The position numbers were made by a program, and so were the translations under genes. The notes beneath the pieces are model-generated. The model was not told the origin of the DNA. It did not search any database and worked only from the letters and a program-made list of their open reading frames with translations. Of a stretch of DNA of 64,000 nt, positions 22,690-33,069 are shown in pieces. This DNA is from Lactuca virosa (taxonomy: Eukaryota; Streptophyta; Magnoliopsida; Asterales; Asteraceae), in contig CAKMRJ010004445.1 in NCBI GenBank assembly GCA_928212115.1, forward strand, positions 80,623,748 to 80,687,747, given 5' to 3'. The first letter of the stretch is position 1. Every line of letters begins with the position of its first letter.

Positions 22690-23293
22690 TCCCCATGGGA
22701 ATAGGGATCAAATCAATTGGTAAGGACACCCCGAATATCTCCAACACGCAACCTCGGTAGACTGAAGAAGCAAAAACCCCGTGCTCATCGGCGATAGAGA
22801 CTCGCAGCGGACACTCTAGCTCTCCTACTAGCAAATCAAACTCCCTACTAAACGATCCGGAAACAAAAGACCGACTCGCCCCCGAATCAAATAATACAAG
22901 AGCGGGTAGAAGGTTCACTAAAAATGTACCTAACACAGGCACAAACATATAAGAATAAAATAGTTATAACCAACAAGATAAGGAATAGAAACATACCGGC
23001 CACCACATCGGGTGCTGTCCTGGCCTCCTCGGCTGTGAGCTGGAAGGTGCGTCCCCGAGCCCTCGGGGGCTGTGCTCCACCCTGTCCCTCATCCGTAATC
23101 CTCAGTGTAGCCGACGTTGGAGCCTATGCGGGCCTGGCAGTGAGCGAAGGGTAGTTGTACTTCGTATGGCCAACCTGATGACAATGATAACATATCCTCA
23201 TATTCGGAGCAGGGGCGGACTGACGGCAGTCCCTCGCGTAGTGCCCCTCTTTGCCACATTTGTGGTAACCACTAACAGATCGACAAGCTCCGG
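22640..23293 (-). pseudogene. G element zinc knuckle and protease, copy A
   Basis: From right to left on the minus strand: CCHC knuckle GKEGHYARDC, a second CYHCHQVGHTKYNYP (last Cys lost to Tyr), and an intervening non-coding or shifted part. Then comes an aspartic protease with LFDSGASRSFVSGSF and YRGCVLEIFGVSLPIDLI. G homology stops at about 22690. These are the gag C-terminus and protease of a Ty3/gypsy element distinct from Tekay T1-T4. The V LTR abuts the knuckle at 23294. Confidence 0.8.
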
Positions 23294-24205
23294 TGTAACG
23301 CCCGTGTTTCGAGGCTAAACATTGACACAATGATGTAATAGTTAGGGTCAACAAATGTAACTCATTTTGAAGTAATAAAAAGGAATTATTTGAGTATTAT
23401 GTGAATTATGTAAGTTCATGTGCTTTATACTTGTTTATAACGATATAATAAATGAAGAATGAAAATAAGCGTCAAAAATAAAATGTTAGATAAACCCGAT
23501 ATCTATGAAGAAAGTTGTAGTGGTCATGACAAGAATTCCGGAGATATAAAGAATGCTAAAATCTGAGTTATAACGAAGAAGTTATGACATGTCGAAGTTT
23601 TACGGCTAAACCGACACGACATCACGTAACGCAAAAAGTGAATTTTTGACAAATTACTTTTTAGACTTAGCGATCTCAATGAAAGTCGTAGTATACGTTA
23701 AACGGAGAGTGTGCATAAAAAGAACGTTAAAATCTGACTTCGTATGAGGAAGTTATGAACTTTCTAAGATTTAGCATAGCAGTGCATAACCCGGAATTCG
23801 AATTTTAGAACGATCGATTTATTAGCCGACACTACCTAAATGAGAATTGAAGATCTCATTAATAGGAACTTAACGATAAAAAGACAGTCGAAAACGGAAT
23901 CCGTATGAAGAGGATATGAATTTTACACGAACATTTAACAATACAATCTTCTCATACTGTTAAATTTAAAATCGGTCAATAATTAGCCAATGGAGTCAAA
24001 AGGAAAGTTGTAGATCTTGTCAATACCTACGCGTGGATGTAAAGAACGTCAAAAATGGAGCCTGTATGCGAAAGTTATGATTTTTTTAAAATTGAGTGTT
24101 TTATCTGCATCCAACGCCACGTGTCAGCACCAGGCGAAGCCGTGGTGCCCACGCATGTCCACAACGTGGATTTACGTTTCACGAATGGAACGCTCCCGGA
24201 CAGCC

Positions 24206-24213
24206 TATAAATA
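24206..24213 (+). promoter_or_regulatory. TATA box of V LTR, copy A
   Basis: TATAAATA in CAGCCTATAAATAGAGG, close to the plant consensus; repeated in copy B at 30417. Confidence 0.75.
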
Positions 24214-24545
24214 GAGGCGTAGATCACCCACACAACCCACACCAAAACTATTCTTTCTCTCCGATTACCCCTAAAACCTCTCTTCCATTCCGTAGTACTT
24301 CCTAAGTGCTCGAGGCGAGTCCCGGAGCGCCCAAAGGCTCCAAGAAAAAGAGTTTTTCAGCTCAGAACTCCGCCCCCGCAGAGCCCGGTTTTCAAGCAAA
24401 CCTACCGGTTTCATCGAAGCATAGCGCTATCCAAGTTGGAATCACTACCTTATCATGTGATTGAATAGTTACTTTCATCTTACACATAGATATGAAGTAT
24501 ATTATATAAATTACGTGCTATGTGTGCATATTATCTGTTTACTTG

Positions 24546-24920
24546 AGATCCGTGCTAGATGAAAGATCTAAACCCTTTCTTTGAGATCTGAACTCTTTCT
24601 TTCAGATTTGAACTTTTTCTTTTAGATCTGAACTTTTTCTTTCAGATCTAAACTTTTTCCTTCAGATCTAAACTTTTTCTTTTTAGATCTAAGATTTTTT
24701 TTCAAATCTGAACTGTATATGTATTTTTGTCAGATATAAACCTTTTTTCTTCAGATCTGAACTTTATATGTATTTTTTTTGTCAGATCTAAACCTTTTTC
24801 TTTCAGATCTAAACTGTATATATGTATTTTATACTTTGAGATCTATGTTGGGTGAAAGATTTGAACTTTGTTTTTCAGATCTAAACTTTTTCTTCAAATT
24901 TGAACTTTATATGTATATCT
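24546..24920 (+). repeat. AGATCT minisatellite in V LTR, copy A
   Basis: More than ten irregular units of about 20-40 bases, each with the palindrome AGATCT (or AGATCC, AGATTT) followed by (G/A)AAC and a T-rich tail. The matching array in copy B is at 30741-31110. Confidence 0.88.
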
Positions 24921-24984
24921 ACAAATATGTTGGGTAGAACATGGGTAGTTAAATGATGAGGGATGTAAGATGATATAAATGAAT

Positions 24985-25185
24985 ATTGGCAGCTGCGCCA
25001 CAACTTATAGATGTTTTCGAACTACGATGTACTCTAAACATCCTAGAAGTTGCGCAAAAGGATAATATCGGCAACTGCGCCTAATAGAGAACGTCATAAT
25101 CCTGGCAGCTGCGCCTAAATGATAATATTGGCAGCTGCGCCTAATAGATAACATTGGCAGCTGCGCCATAGGTAACGATGGGCTT
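24985..25185 (+). repeat. GGCAGCTGCGCC array in V LTR, copy A
   Basis: Five to six spaced copies of GGCAGCTGCGCC or close variants, about 25-40 bases apart, linked by TAATAGATAA-like spacers. Several copies in B have C-to-T changes. Confidence 0.85.
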
Positions 25186-25684
25186 CGCGCCTATTCCTTA
25201 GGAGAATCCTTAGGAATGAAAAAGGGTGAATGATAGATGACTCTTAGGGTAGATCCTTAAGAAATAAAGAAGATAATGAGGATGGGTAATTGGGTTAATT
25301 GTGTGATGATGAAACATAATAACTTTATTATTGTGGGATGAAAACCCTATGTACTCACCAGGTTTTCCAACATGACCCACTCATTTTATTTGTATCACAG
25401 GTGTCGATACGAAGCTACATTACACTGAGAGATTAAAGGAGACTGAAATCAGTAGTGTAAATACATGTAAGGTCTGTTTATGCTTATGTTTCTGTATTGA
25501 CGATGACATCCCAAAGTATTAATATAAACAAAATGCATTACTTCAGAAATGGTTTGATAATATCTCTATCATGTTTTTTGGGAACAAATTCCGCAACACT
25601 TTTCTTTAAAAGTATACTCTGATTTTAAAAATGAAGCATAAACAAATCGGTCGTTTCTGGCCGTGAAAACGGGGATGTCACAGT

Positions 25685-25696
25685 TGGTATCAGAGC
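25685..25696 (+). other. V element primer binding site
   Basis: TGGTATCAGAGC, two bases after the LTR; initiator-Met tRNA type. It is deleted in copy B. Confidence 0.93.
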
Positions 25697-26087
25697 ATTA
25701 GTTTAAGCGAACTAGGAATTTGTAGGATTTCTAGACTTAAATTTAGAATGCTAAGCGATGATTGTGAGATGAGTGTCTACTACATATTAGACACGAGCAC
25801 TAGTTTATTTTAGGAAAAATGCCTAAATGCTTTTATGTGCTAAATGATTTATATTATAGCTATAAAGATGCCTTATATGCTATTATTTGATCGGATTTAT
25901 GGTCTGTTTCCGACCAGATCGGGAAACTTTATGTGTTCAGGTTTCTAAAGGTTTAATTACGGTATTAGAACTTGCATATAACATTTCGGAGTGATAAGGA
26001 GATTTATACGTCTACCGTAAATAAACCCTTTCTATCTAAATTTTCATCACTACACACCGAACGTCTGATTTTGGTGAATAGGTCGAC
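25697..26087 (+). other. V element 5' leader, copy A
   Basis: About 390 bases, no coding frame; absent from copy B, where the LTR end is joined to the sequence just before the V gag start. Confidence 0.7.
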
Positions 26088-26345
26088 ATGGTGAACACTC
26101 GGAGCGGATTCGGAAACGGTAACCGGCAGCCTGAACCACAAGTGATTGAGCATGCACCAGAAGTAGCGGCTGCACCTGAACCAATCACGATGGCAGGAGT
26201 ACAGGAAATGGTGTGGATGATGTTGGATAAACAGATGGAAGAAACAAGGCGTTTACTTCAACAAAGTAAGGACGAACTTACTGTGCCAGTTTGCCAGGCA
26301 TCCGCTCTTAAGACAACCAATATGCCTCAACTCCCGCAACTGTAA
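26088..26345 (+). pseudogene. V gag N-terminal fragment, copy A
   Basis: The start codon context (GTCGACATGG) gives MVNTRSGFGNGNRQPEPQ, then an acidic linker and a helix VQEMVWMMLDKQMEETRRLL. Homology to V gag ends at about 26295-26345, where antisense G gag sequence begins, so only the first ~70 residues remain. The capsid core, zinc knuckles and pol of V are absent. MVNTRSG-type starts are common among plant gypsy gag proteins. Confidence 0.78.
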
Positions 26346-27115
26346 CTCAATCTCCAGCTCAAGCCGCCTCGCGGCCTTCTGTAGCTCCAACAGAGTGTCA
26401 CACCTATGAGTTGAAACGGAATCTCTGATATCCGTCTTGAGGATGCTCAGATGACTCGGAAGCAAACTCCGGAAACAACATCGCCCTCTCCGTAAACAAC
26501 CGGGTGATCTCCCTCACCGACTCTGTCCCATGTCTCAAATCCTGAAACTCCTGTGCCAGTCTCTCCCACTCAACCCGCGGGATGTAACGGGTACTGAACA
26601 TGTCCTGAAACCGATCCCAAGTAACAGCAGCCCGCTGCTCATCAGAAAACGACCCAGTCACCAATCTTCACCAATACTTTGCTCTGGGCCTTAGCATGTT
26701 CAGAGCACACCTGACCTTCTGCTCAGCAGGACATGAGCATGTAGAGAAACATCCCTCCACATCAAACAACGACCTCATGGCTACAATCGGGTCCTAAACC
26801 CCATCGAAAGTCTCAGGCTTCGTGTTATCTACGTCCCGGTACTGGAAAGCCCGGCTGGTCCTGCCACCAGCGACTGCTACGGCTGCAAAGGCTATAGCAG
26901 CAGCCGTCTCTGCAAGACCTACATAATGCTGATCAAAGTACTCCATCATAGCGGTCTTGATAGACCCAAACATCTCTGGTAACTATGCCCGGAACAGAGT
27001 TTCAACCTCAACATGTAGGATCTCCCGGATCCTAGCATCCAAATCCTCTGGCCTCATCTGACCAGTAGTCCCTGTCACTGTCGCTGGCCCACACCTACCC
27101 ATATTTGTCTCAAGG
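26346..27115 (-). pseudogene. G gag capsid core, copy A
   Basis: Minus-strand retrotransposon gag core, read in pieces because of stops: PEDLDARIREIL, FQYRD, an in-frame stop before DPIVAM, FDVEGCF, CALNMLR, then LVTGSFSDEQRAAVTWDRFQDMF and WERLAQEFQDLRHGTESV. The zinc knuckles that should follow lie 3 kb to the left, beyond the V fragment, so V interrupts this gene. Compared with copy B it lacks about 190 bases near its N-terminus. Confidence 0.82.
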
Positions 27116-27362
27116 AACATCACAAAGCCCTAATATACAGAAACATAGGCGAGCTCTCAATCCTCACTCCTAGAGGAAGGCTACATATCTCTCGGCTATA
27201 TGGCTGGCCTCTCACAACTCACCCATGAAACTTCCACTAACTCTGCAACACTCGTGTATGGTAACCATACATAATGTTGGACCCTATAGACATCCGAATA
27301 TATGATCCTACCATAATCCCTTCATCAAACAAGAATAGGAAATAAGGCCAAACAGAACATTC
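27116..27362 (-). other. G 5' leader segment, copy A
   Basis: Matches 44633-44880 of copy B closely (for example AACATCACAAAGCCCTAATA). Non-coding. Its right edge is the junction to copy B. Confidence 0.8.
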
Positions 27363-27940
27363 ACTTTACTCGGATGGTGAAGGATCTCGCAGTCATAAAC
27401 CTTGACTACATCCAGCCACCTGCGCTGCCTCATATTCATGTTCGGCTGATCCATGATGTGTCGCAGAATCTTGTGGTCCATGTATATGGTACAGCGGACC
27501 ACGTAGAGGTAATGTCTCCAAATCCTGAGAGAGAATACCACCGCTCCCAAATCCAATTCGTGTGTGGGGTATTGCGTCTCATGCGGCTTCAGCTGCCGCG
27601 AAGTATACGCTATCACCCATCCTCTTTGCATGAGGAATGCTCCTAGTCCTATGATAGATGCATCGCAGAAAACCACAAAATCCTCAACTCCCTCCGGAAG
27701 GGTCAGGACTGGAGCCTCGCAAAGTCTCTGCCGCAGAGTCTCGAATGTAGCCTGCTGCGGAGGGCCCCACCATAAATCCACCCCTTTCCTCGTCAGATGA
27801 GTGAGGGGTACCGCAATCTTGGAGAAAACCTGTATGAATCTCTGGTAGTACCCTACCAACCCCCAAAAGCTCCTGATATCCGAGGGAGATTTCAGAACCT
27901 CCCACTGCATAACTACCTCGATTTTGGCCGGATCGACCAA
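27363..27940 (-). pseudogene. G RT connection and RNase H, copy B
   Basis: Frame on the minus strand: VDPAKIEVVMQWEVLKSPSDIRSF, LVGYYQRFIQVFSKIA, VEDFVVFCDASIIGLGAFLMQRG, ELDLGAVVFSLRIW, YMDHK (usually TDHK) and YDCEILHHPSKVNV. The next conserved motif, ADALSRK, is lost at the junction at 27363. Active-site Asp and Glu residues are present. The protein is truncated at the duplication breakpoint and has no integrase after it. Confidence 0.85.
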
Positions 27941-28325
27941 AATCCCCTCCTAGTTAACTAGATGCCCAAGGAACTGAACCGCTCGTAACCAAAACTCATA
28001 CTTCGAGAACTTGACATACAGCCGTTCTCACCTCGGACTCCCATAAGCTTGCGCAGGTGCTCCTCATGCTGCTCTCTAGTCTTGGAATACACCAAGATCT
28101 CATCTATAAACACAATGACTGAGCGATCAAGCATCGGCCTGCATACCCGATTAATCAGTACATAAACACTATTGGCGCGTTGGTGAGCCCAAACGGCATC
28201 ACCACGAACTCGTATTATCCATAACGAGTCCGGAACGCGGTCTTCTCCATGTCCTCCTCCCTAACCCTGACCTGATGGTACCCAGACCTCAAGTCTATCA
28301 TGGAGAACCAAGATGCTCCCTGCAA
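27941..28325 (-). pseudogene. G reverse transcriptase, C-terminal half, copy B
   Basis: Reads in broken frames on the minus strand around 28320-27960. It includes the palm sequence before and after the catalytic box (the + strand ATCTCATCTATAAACACAAT gives VFIDEI, so the second Asp of the usual FIDD is replaced) and the finger-palm link. Stops, including one at about 28327, interrupt it. It would join the N-terminal half of RT at 28326. Confidence 0.7.
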
Positions 28326-29110
28326 CTAATCGAATAGATCATCTATCCTCGGGAGTGGATAATGGTTCTTCACCGTTAACTTGTTAAACTCCCGGTAATC
28401 AATGCACATACGGTGTGAACCATCTTTCTTCTCGACAAAGAGAATTGGCACTACCCACGGAGAACTACCCGGACGTATGAACTGCTTGCCCAATAGTTCC
28501 TGCAGCTGAGATGATAGCTCCTGCATCTCAGGTGGTGCCAAACGGTACGGCGCCATGGCGATAGGAGCCACACCTGGTACAAGGTCAATCCAAAACTCGA
28601 CCTGCCTCTCTGGAGGTACTCCGGGAAACTCCTCCGGAAACACATCGGCAAACTCCCTGACAACTGGAACATCCACAACCGAAACCTGATCCCGAAGCCG
28701 CTTATCCACCACAAATGCCAAGTAACCCGTACACTCTTGCTGAATGTACTGTCGAGCCCTGGAAACTGAACAAAACCCTGAACCCGATCTGGTACCCTCG
28801 CCATAAACAACCAGTTCTCCCCCACTTGGGGTTCGAACTACTACCTGTTGACCCTCGCAGTCAATCATGACGTCGAAGCGACTCGGCCAATACATCCCGA
28901 CTATCACGCAGACATTCCCCATGGGAATAGGGATCAAATCACTTGGTAAGGACACCCCAAATATCTCGAACACACAACGTCGATAGACTGAAGAAGAAAA
29001 AACCCTGAGCTCGTCGGTGATAGAGACTCGCAACGGACACTCTAGCTCTCCTACTGGCAAACCGAACTACCTACGAAACTATCGGGAAACGAACGAACGA
29101 CTCGCCTCCG
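28326..29110 (-). pseudogene. G protease C-terminal part and reverse transcriptase N-terminal half, copy B
   Basis: A 244-residue open frame runs from protease flap sequence (ELECPLRVSI, VYRRCVFEIFGVSLPSDLI, VDVMIDCEGQQ region) through the PR-RT linker (VREFADVFPEEFPGVPPERQVEF). It continues into RT fingers (EKKDGSHRMCIDYREFNKLTV and PLPRIDDLFD). The protease active-site region lies just upstream at about 29060-29110 and is shifted in frame. Domain order and sequences are Ty3/gypsy, but clearly different from Tekay T1-T4 (for example EKKDGSHRM against KKDGSFRM). Confidence 0.85.
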
Positions 29111-29513
29111 AATCAAATAATACAAGAGCAGGTAGAGAGTTCACTAAAAATGTACCTAACACAGGCACAAACATATAAGTATAAAACAGTTATAACCAAC
29201 AAGATAAAGAATAGAAACATACCAGCCACCACATCGGGTGTTGTCCTGGCCTCCTCGGTTGTGAGTTGGTCGGTGCGTCCCCGAGCCCTCGGGGGCTCTG
29301 TTCTACCCTGTCTCCCGTCCGTAATCCTCAGTGTAGCCGGCACTGGAGCCTACACCGGCCTGGCAGTGAGCAAAGGACAGTTGACCTTCATATTGCCAAC
29401 CTGATGACAATGATAACAGATCCTCATATTCGGAGCAGGGGCAGACTGACGACAGTCCCTCGCTTGATGCCCCTCTTTGCCACATTTGTGGTAACCACTA
29501 GCAGATCGACAAA
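29111..29513 (-). pseudogene. G zinc knuckle region, copy B
   Basis: Closely matches 22920-23293. Minus-strand CCHC-type sequence (CGKEGHQARDC, CYHCHQVG) followed by a Gly/Arg/Pro-rich linker. On the right it abuts the V LTR, but about 17 bases across the V LTR start that are present in copy A are missing here. Confidence 0.78.
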
Positions 29514-30416
29514 TGTTTCGAGGCTAAACATTGACACGATGATGTAATAGTTAGGGTCAACAAATGTAACTCATTTTGAAGTAATAAAAAGGAATTATTT
29601 GAGTATTATGTGAATTTATGTACTTTATACTTGTTTATAACGATATAATAAATGAAGAATTAAAATAAGCGTGAAAAATAAAATGTTAGATAAACCCGAT
29701 ATATATGAAGAAAGTTGTAGTGGCTGTGACAAGAATTACGGAGATATAAAGAACGCCGAAATCCGAGTTATAACGAAGAAGTTATGACATGTCGAAGTTT
29801 CACGGTTAAATAGGCACGGCACCGCGTAACGCAAAAATTGAATTTTTGACAAATTAATTATTAGCCTTAGCGATCTAAATGAAAGTCGTGCTATACGTTA
29901 AACCGAGAGTGTGCATAAAAAGAACGTCAAAATATGACTTCGTATGAGGAAGTTATGAACTTTCAAAGATTTAGCATAGCAGTGCACAACCCGGAATTCG
30001 AATTTTAGATCGATCGATTTATTAGCCGACAAAACCTAAATGAGAATTGAAGATCTCATTAATAGGAACTTAACGATTAAAAGACAGTCGAAAACGGATT
30101 CTGTATTAAGAAGACATGAATTTTACACGGACATTTAACAATATAATCTTCTCATACTGTTAAATTTAAAATCGGTCAAGAATTAGCTGATGGAGTCAAA
30201 AGGAAAGTTGTAGATCTTGTCAATACCTATGTGTGGATGTAAAGAACGTAACAAACGGAGCTCGTATGCGAAAGTTATAATTTTTTTAAGACTGACTATT
30301 TTATCTGCGTCCAACGCCACGTGTCAGCACCAGGCGAAGCCTTGGTGCCCACGCAAGTCCACGACCTGGATTTAATTTTCATGACGTGGAACGCCCCCAG
30401 CCAGCCTATAAATAGA

Positions 30417-30424
30417 GGCGTAGA
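30417..30424 (+). promoter_or_regulatory. TATA box of V LTR, copy B
   Basis: TATAAATA in CAGCCTATAAATAGAGG, identical context to copy A. Confidence 0.75.
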
Positions 30425-30740
30425 TCACCCCCAAAACCCACACCAAAACCATTCTTTCTCTCCCATTACCCCCAAAACCTATCTTCCATTCCCTAGTACT
30501 TCCTAAGTGCTAGAGGCGTGTCCCGGAGCACCCAAAGGCTCCAAGAAAAAGAGTTTTTCGGCTCAGAACTCCGCCCCCGCAGAGCCCGGTTTTCAAGCAA
30601 ACCTATCGGTTTCGTCGAAGCAAAGCATCCAAGTTGGAATCACCACCTTATCATGTGATTGCATAGTTACTTTCGTCTTACACATAAATGTGAAGTATAT
30701 TATATAAATTACATGCTATGTGTGCATATTATCGCTTACT

Positions 30741-31375
30741 TGAGATCCGTGCTAGATGAAAGATGTAAACTCTTTCTTTAAGATCTGAACTCTTTCTTTC
30801 AGATCTGAAAATTTTCTTTCAGATCTGAACTTTTTCTTTCAGATCTAAACTTTTTCCTTCAGATCCAAACTTTTTCTTTTTAGATCTAAGACTTTATTTC
30901 AAATATGAACTGTATATGTATTTTTGTCAGATATAAACCATTTTCTTCAGATCTGAACTGTATATGTATTTTTTGTTAGATCTAAACCTTTTTCTTTCAG
31001 ACCTAAACTGTATATGTATTTTATACTTTGAGATCTATGTTGGGTGAAAGATTTGAACTTTGTTTTTCAGATCTAAAATTTTTCTTCAGATCTGAACTGT
31101 ATATGTATATCTAAATATATGTTGGGTATAAGAGGGGTAGATAAATGAAGAGGGATGTAAGGTGATATAAATGAATATTGGCAGCTGCGCCACAACCTAT
31201 AGATTTTTCGAACTACGATGTACTCTAAACATCCTAGTAGCTGCGCAAAAGGATAATATCGGCAGCTGCGCCTAATAGAGAACGTCATAATCCTGGCAGC
31301 TGCACCAAAATGATAAAATTGGCAGTTGCGCATAATAGATAACATTGGCAGCTACACCATAGGCAATGATGGGCT
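30741..31375 (+). repeat. AGATCT and GGCAGCTGCGCC arrays in V LTR, copy B
   Basis: The AGATCT minisatellite occupies 30741-31110 and the GGCAGCTGCGCC repeats 31180-31375. Repeat number is similar to copy A; several palindromes are degraded (GCTGCACC, GCTACACC). Confidence 0.85.
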
Positions 31376-31901
31376 TCGCGCCTATTCCTTAGGAGAATCC
31401 TTAGGAATGAAAGAGGGTGAATGATAGATGATTCTTAGGGTAGATCCTTAAGAAATAAATAAGATAATGGGGATGAGTAATTGGGTTGATTGTGTGATGA
31501 TGAAACATAATAACTTTATTATTGTGGGTTGAAAACCCTATGTATTCACCAGGTTTCCCAACCTGACCCACTTAGTTTATTTCTATCACAGGTGTCGATA
31601 CGAAGCTACATTACCCTGAGAGATTAAAGGAGACTGAAATCAGTAGTGTAAATACATGTAAGGTCTGTTTATGCTTATGTTTCTGTATTGACGATGACAT
31701 CCCAAAGTTTTAATATAAACAAAATGCATTACTTCAGAAATGCTTTGATAATATCACTATCATGTTTTCTGGGAACAAATTCCGCAACACTTTTCTTTAA
31801 AAGTATAATCTGATTTTAAAAATGAAGCATAAACAAATCGGTATTTTCTGGCAGTGAAAACGATGACATCCCGAACATCTGATTTTGGTGAATAGCTCAA
31901 C

Positions 31902-32170
31902 ATGGTGAGCACTCGGAGCGGATTCGGAAACGGTAACCCGAAGCCTGAACCACAAGTGATTGAGCAAGCACCAGAAGTAGCGGCTGCACCTGAGCCAATC
32001 ACGATGGAAGGAGTACAGGAAATGGTGTGGATGATGTTGGATCAACAGATGGAAGAGACAAGGCGTTTACTTCTACAAAGTAAGGACGAACTTACTGTGC
32101 CAGTATGCCATGCACCCGCAGTACAGGAAATGGTGTGGATGAGTCGAAAGGAAATGTCCGATATCCGTCT
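31902..32170 (+). pseudogene. V gag N-terminal fragment, copy B
   Basis: MVSTRSGFGNGNPKPEPQ with the same acidic linker and helix as copy A. After CHAPAVQEMVWM (a partial internal repeat of the helix) it runs into antisense G gag at about 32160. The open frame continues to 32444 only as a shadow of the antisense gene. Same interpretation as copy A: a 5' fragment of V trapped in G gag. Confidence 0.76.
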
Positions 32171-32963
32171 TGAGCATGCTCAGATAACGAGTCATATGAG
32201 CCTGCTCAGAAGCAAACTCCGAGAAGAACGCCGCCCTCTCCGTAAACAACCGGGTGATCTCCGTCACCGACTCTGTCCCCTATCTCAAATCCTGAAACTC
32301 CTGTGCCAGTCTCTCGCACTCAACTCGTGGGACGTAACGGGTACTGAACATATCCTGCAACCGAGCCCAAGTAACAGCAGCTCGTTGCTCATCAGAAAAC
32401 GACCCAGTGACCAATCTCCACCAATCTTTTGCTCCGTGCCTTAGCAGGTTCAAAGCACACCTGACCTTCTGGTCAGCAGGATATGAGCATGTAAAGAAAC
32501 ATCCCTCCACATCAAACAACCACTTCATGGCTACAATCGGGTCCTGAACCCCGTCGAAAGTCGCGGGCTTCGTATTATTGAAGTCCCTATACTGGAAAGC
32601 TCGACTGGTCCCGCCACCAACGGCTGCGACGGCTGCGGAGACTGCATCGGAAGCCGTCTCAGCAAGAGTTACATAGCGCTCATCAAAGTACTCCATCATA
32701 GCGGTCTTGATAGACCCAAACATCTCTGGTAACTGTGCCCGGAATAGAGAATCAACCTCATCATGTAGGATCTCCCGGATCCTAGCATCCAAATCCTCTG
32801 GCCTCATCTGAACAGTAGTCCCTGTCACTGTCGCTGGCCCACCCTGACTGCCAGCTCCTGATCCTGATCTGGATGCAGTTTTGAATTGCCTCGTAGTATC
32901 ATTTTGAAAATACACCGGAAAGGTATAAGATAACCCATATAATAACAGGGAACCAACTCCCAA
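32171..32963 (-). pseudogene. G gag N-terminus and capsid core, copy B
   Basis: A nearly clean 227-residue minus-strand frame: FKTASRSGSGAGSQGGPA, QMRPEDLDARIREIL, MFGSIKTAMMEYFDERYV, FQYRDFNNTKPATFDG, DPIVAMKWLFDVEGCFF, KDWWRLVTGSFSDEQRAAVTW and YVPRVECERLAQEFQDLR. It then breaks, with a further segment (ITRLFTERAAFFSEF) at 32073-32267. This is a retrotransposon gag capsid. It is better preserved than copy A, and its zinc knuckles are separated from it by the V fragment. Confidence 0.86.
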
Positions 32964-33064
32964 CCAGAAACCCTAGGGGTTGTGACTTCCTTGCTACACA
33001 TGTGGGTCCTTTGCTTTCAGTAGTACGGCCCCATACTACCTTCCACACCTACCCATATTTGTTT

Positions 33065-33069
33065 CAAGG
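33065..33069. other. Target site duplication of T3, left
   Basis: CAAGG before the 5' LTR; repeated at 44628-44632. Confidence 0.95.

Larger units (their letters stand above)
23294..25682 (+). repeat. V element LTR, copy A
   Basis: TGTAACGCCC to GGGGATGTCACA, 2389 bases. It is followed by a perfect primer site, so it is a 5' LTR. It holds a TATA box at 24206, a minisatellite of AGATCTGAACTTTTTCTTTC-like units (24546-24920) and repeats of GGCAGCTGCGCC (24985-25185). No matching 3' LTR lies next to the V gag fragment. Confidence 0.9.
22690..27362. repeat. Composite A: G element with embedded V element, first tandem copy
   Basis: In + strand order: G protease and zinc knuckles (-), V LTR, leader and gag start (+), G gag core (-), G 5' leader. 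The same order and junctions recur at 28918-33069 plus 44633-44880, so the unit was duplicated after V had entered G. It is truncated on the left inside protease. On the right it changes at 27362 to G RNase H of copy B. Confidence 0.85.
29514..31866 (+). repeat. V element LTR, copy B (both ends damaged)
   Basis: Matches 23308-25670. The first ~14 bases (TGTAACGCCCG) are missing. The right end is lost together with the primer site and leader, joined at about 31866 to the sequence preceding the V gag start. It retains the TATA box at 30417 and both internal arrays. Confidence 0.88.

Noticed and set aside
24546..25185. Spaced repeats that could suggest a CRISPR array
   Set aside because: Units vary in length and sequence, spacers are not unique sequences of fixed length, and the context is a plant LTR.
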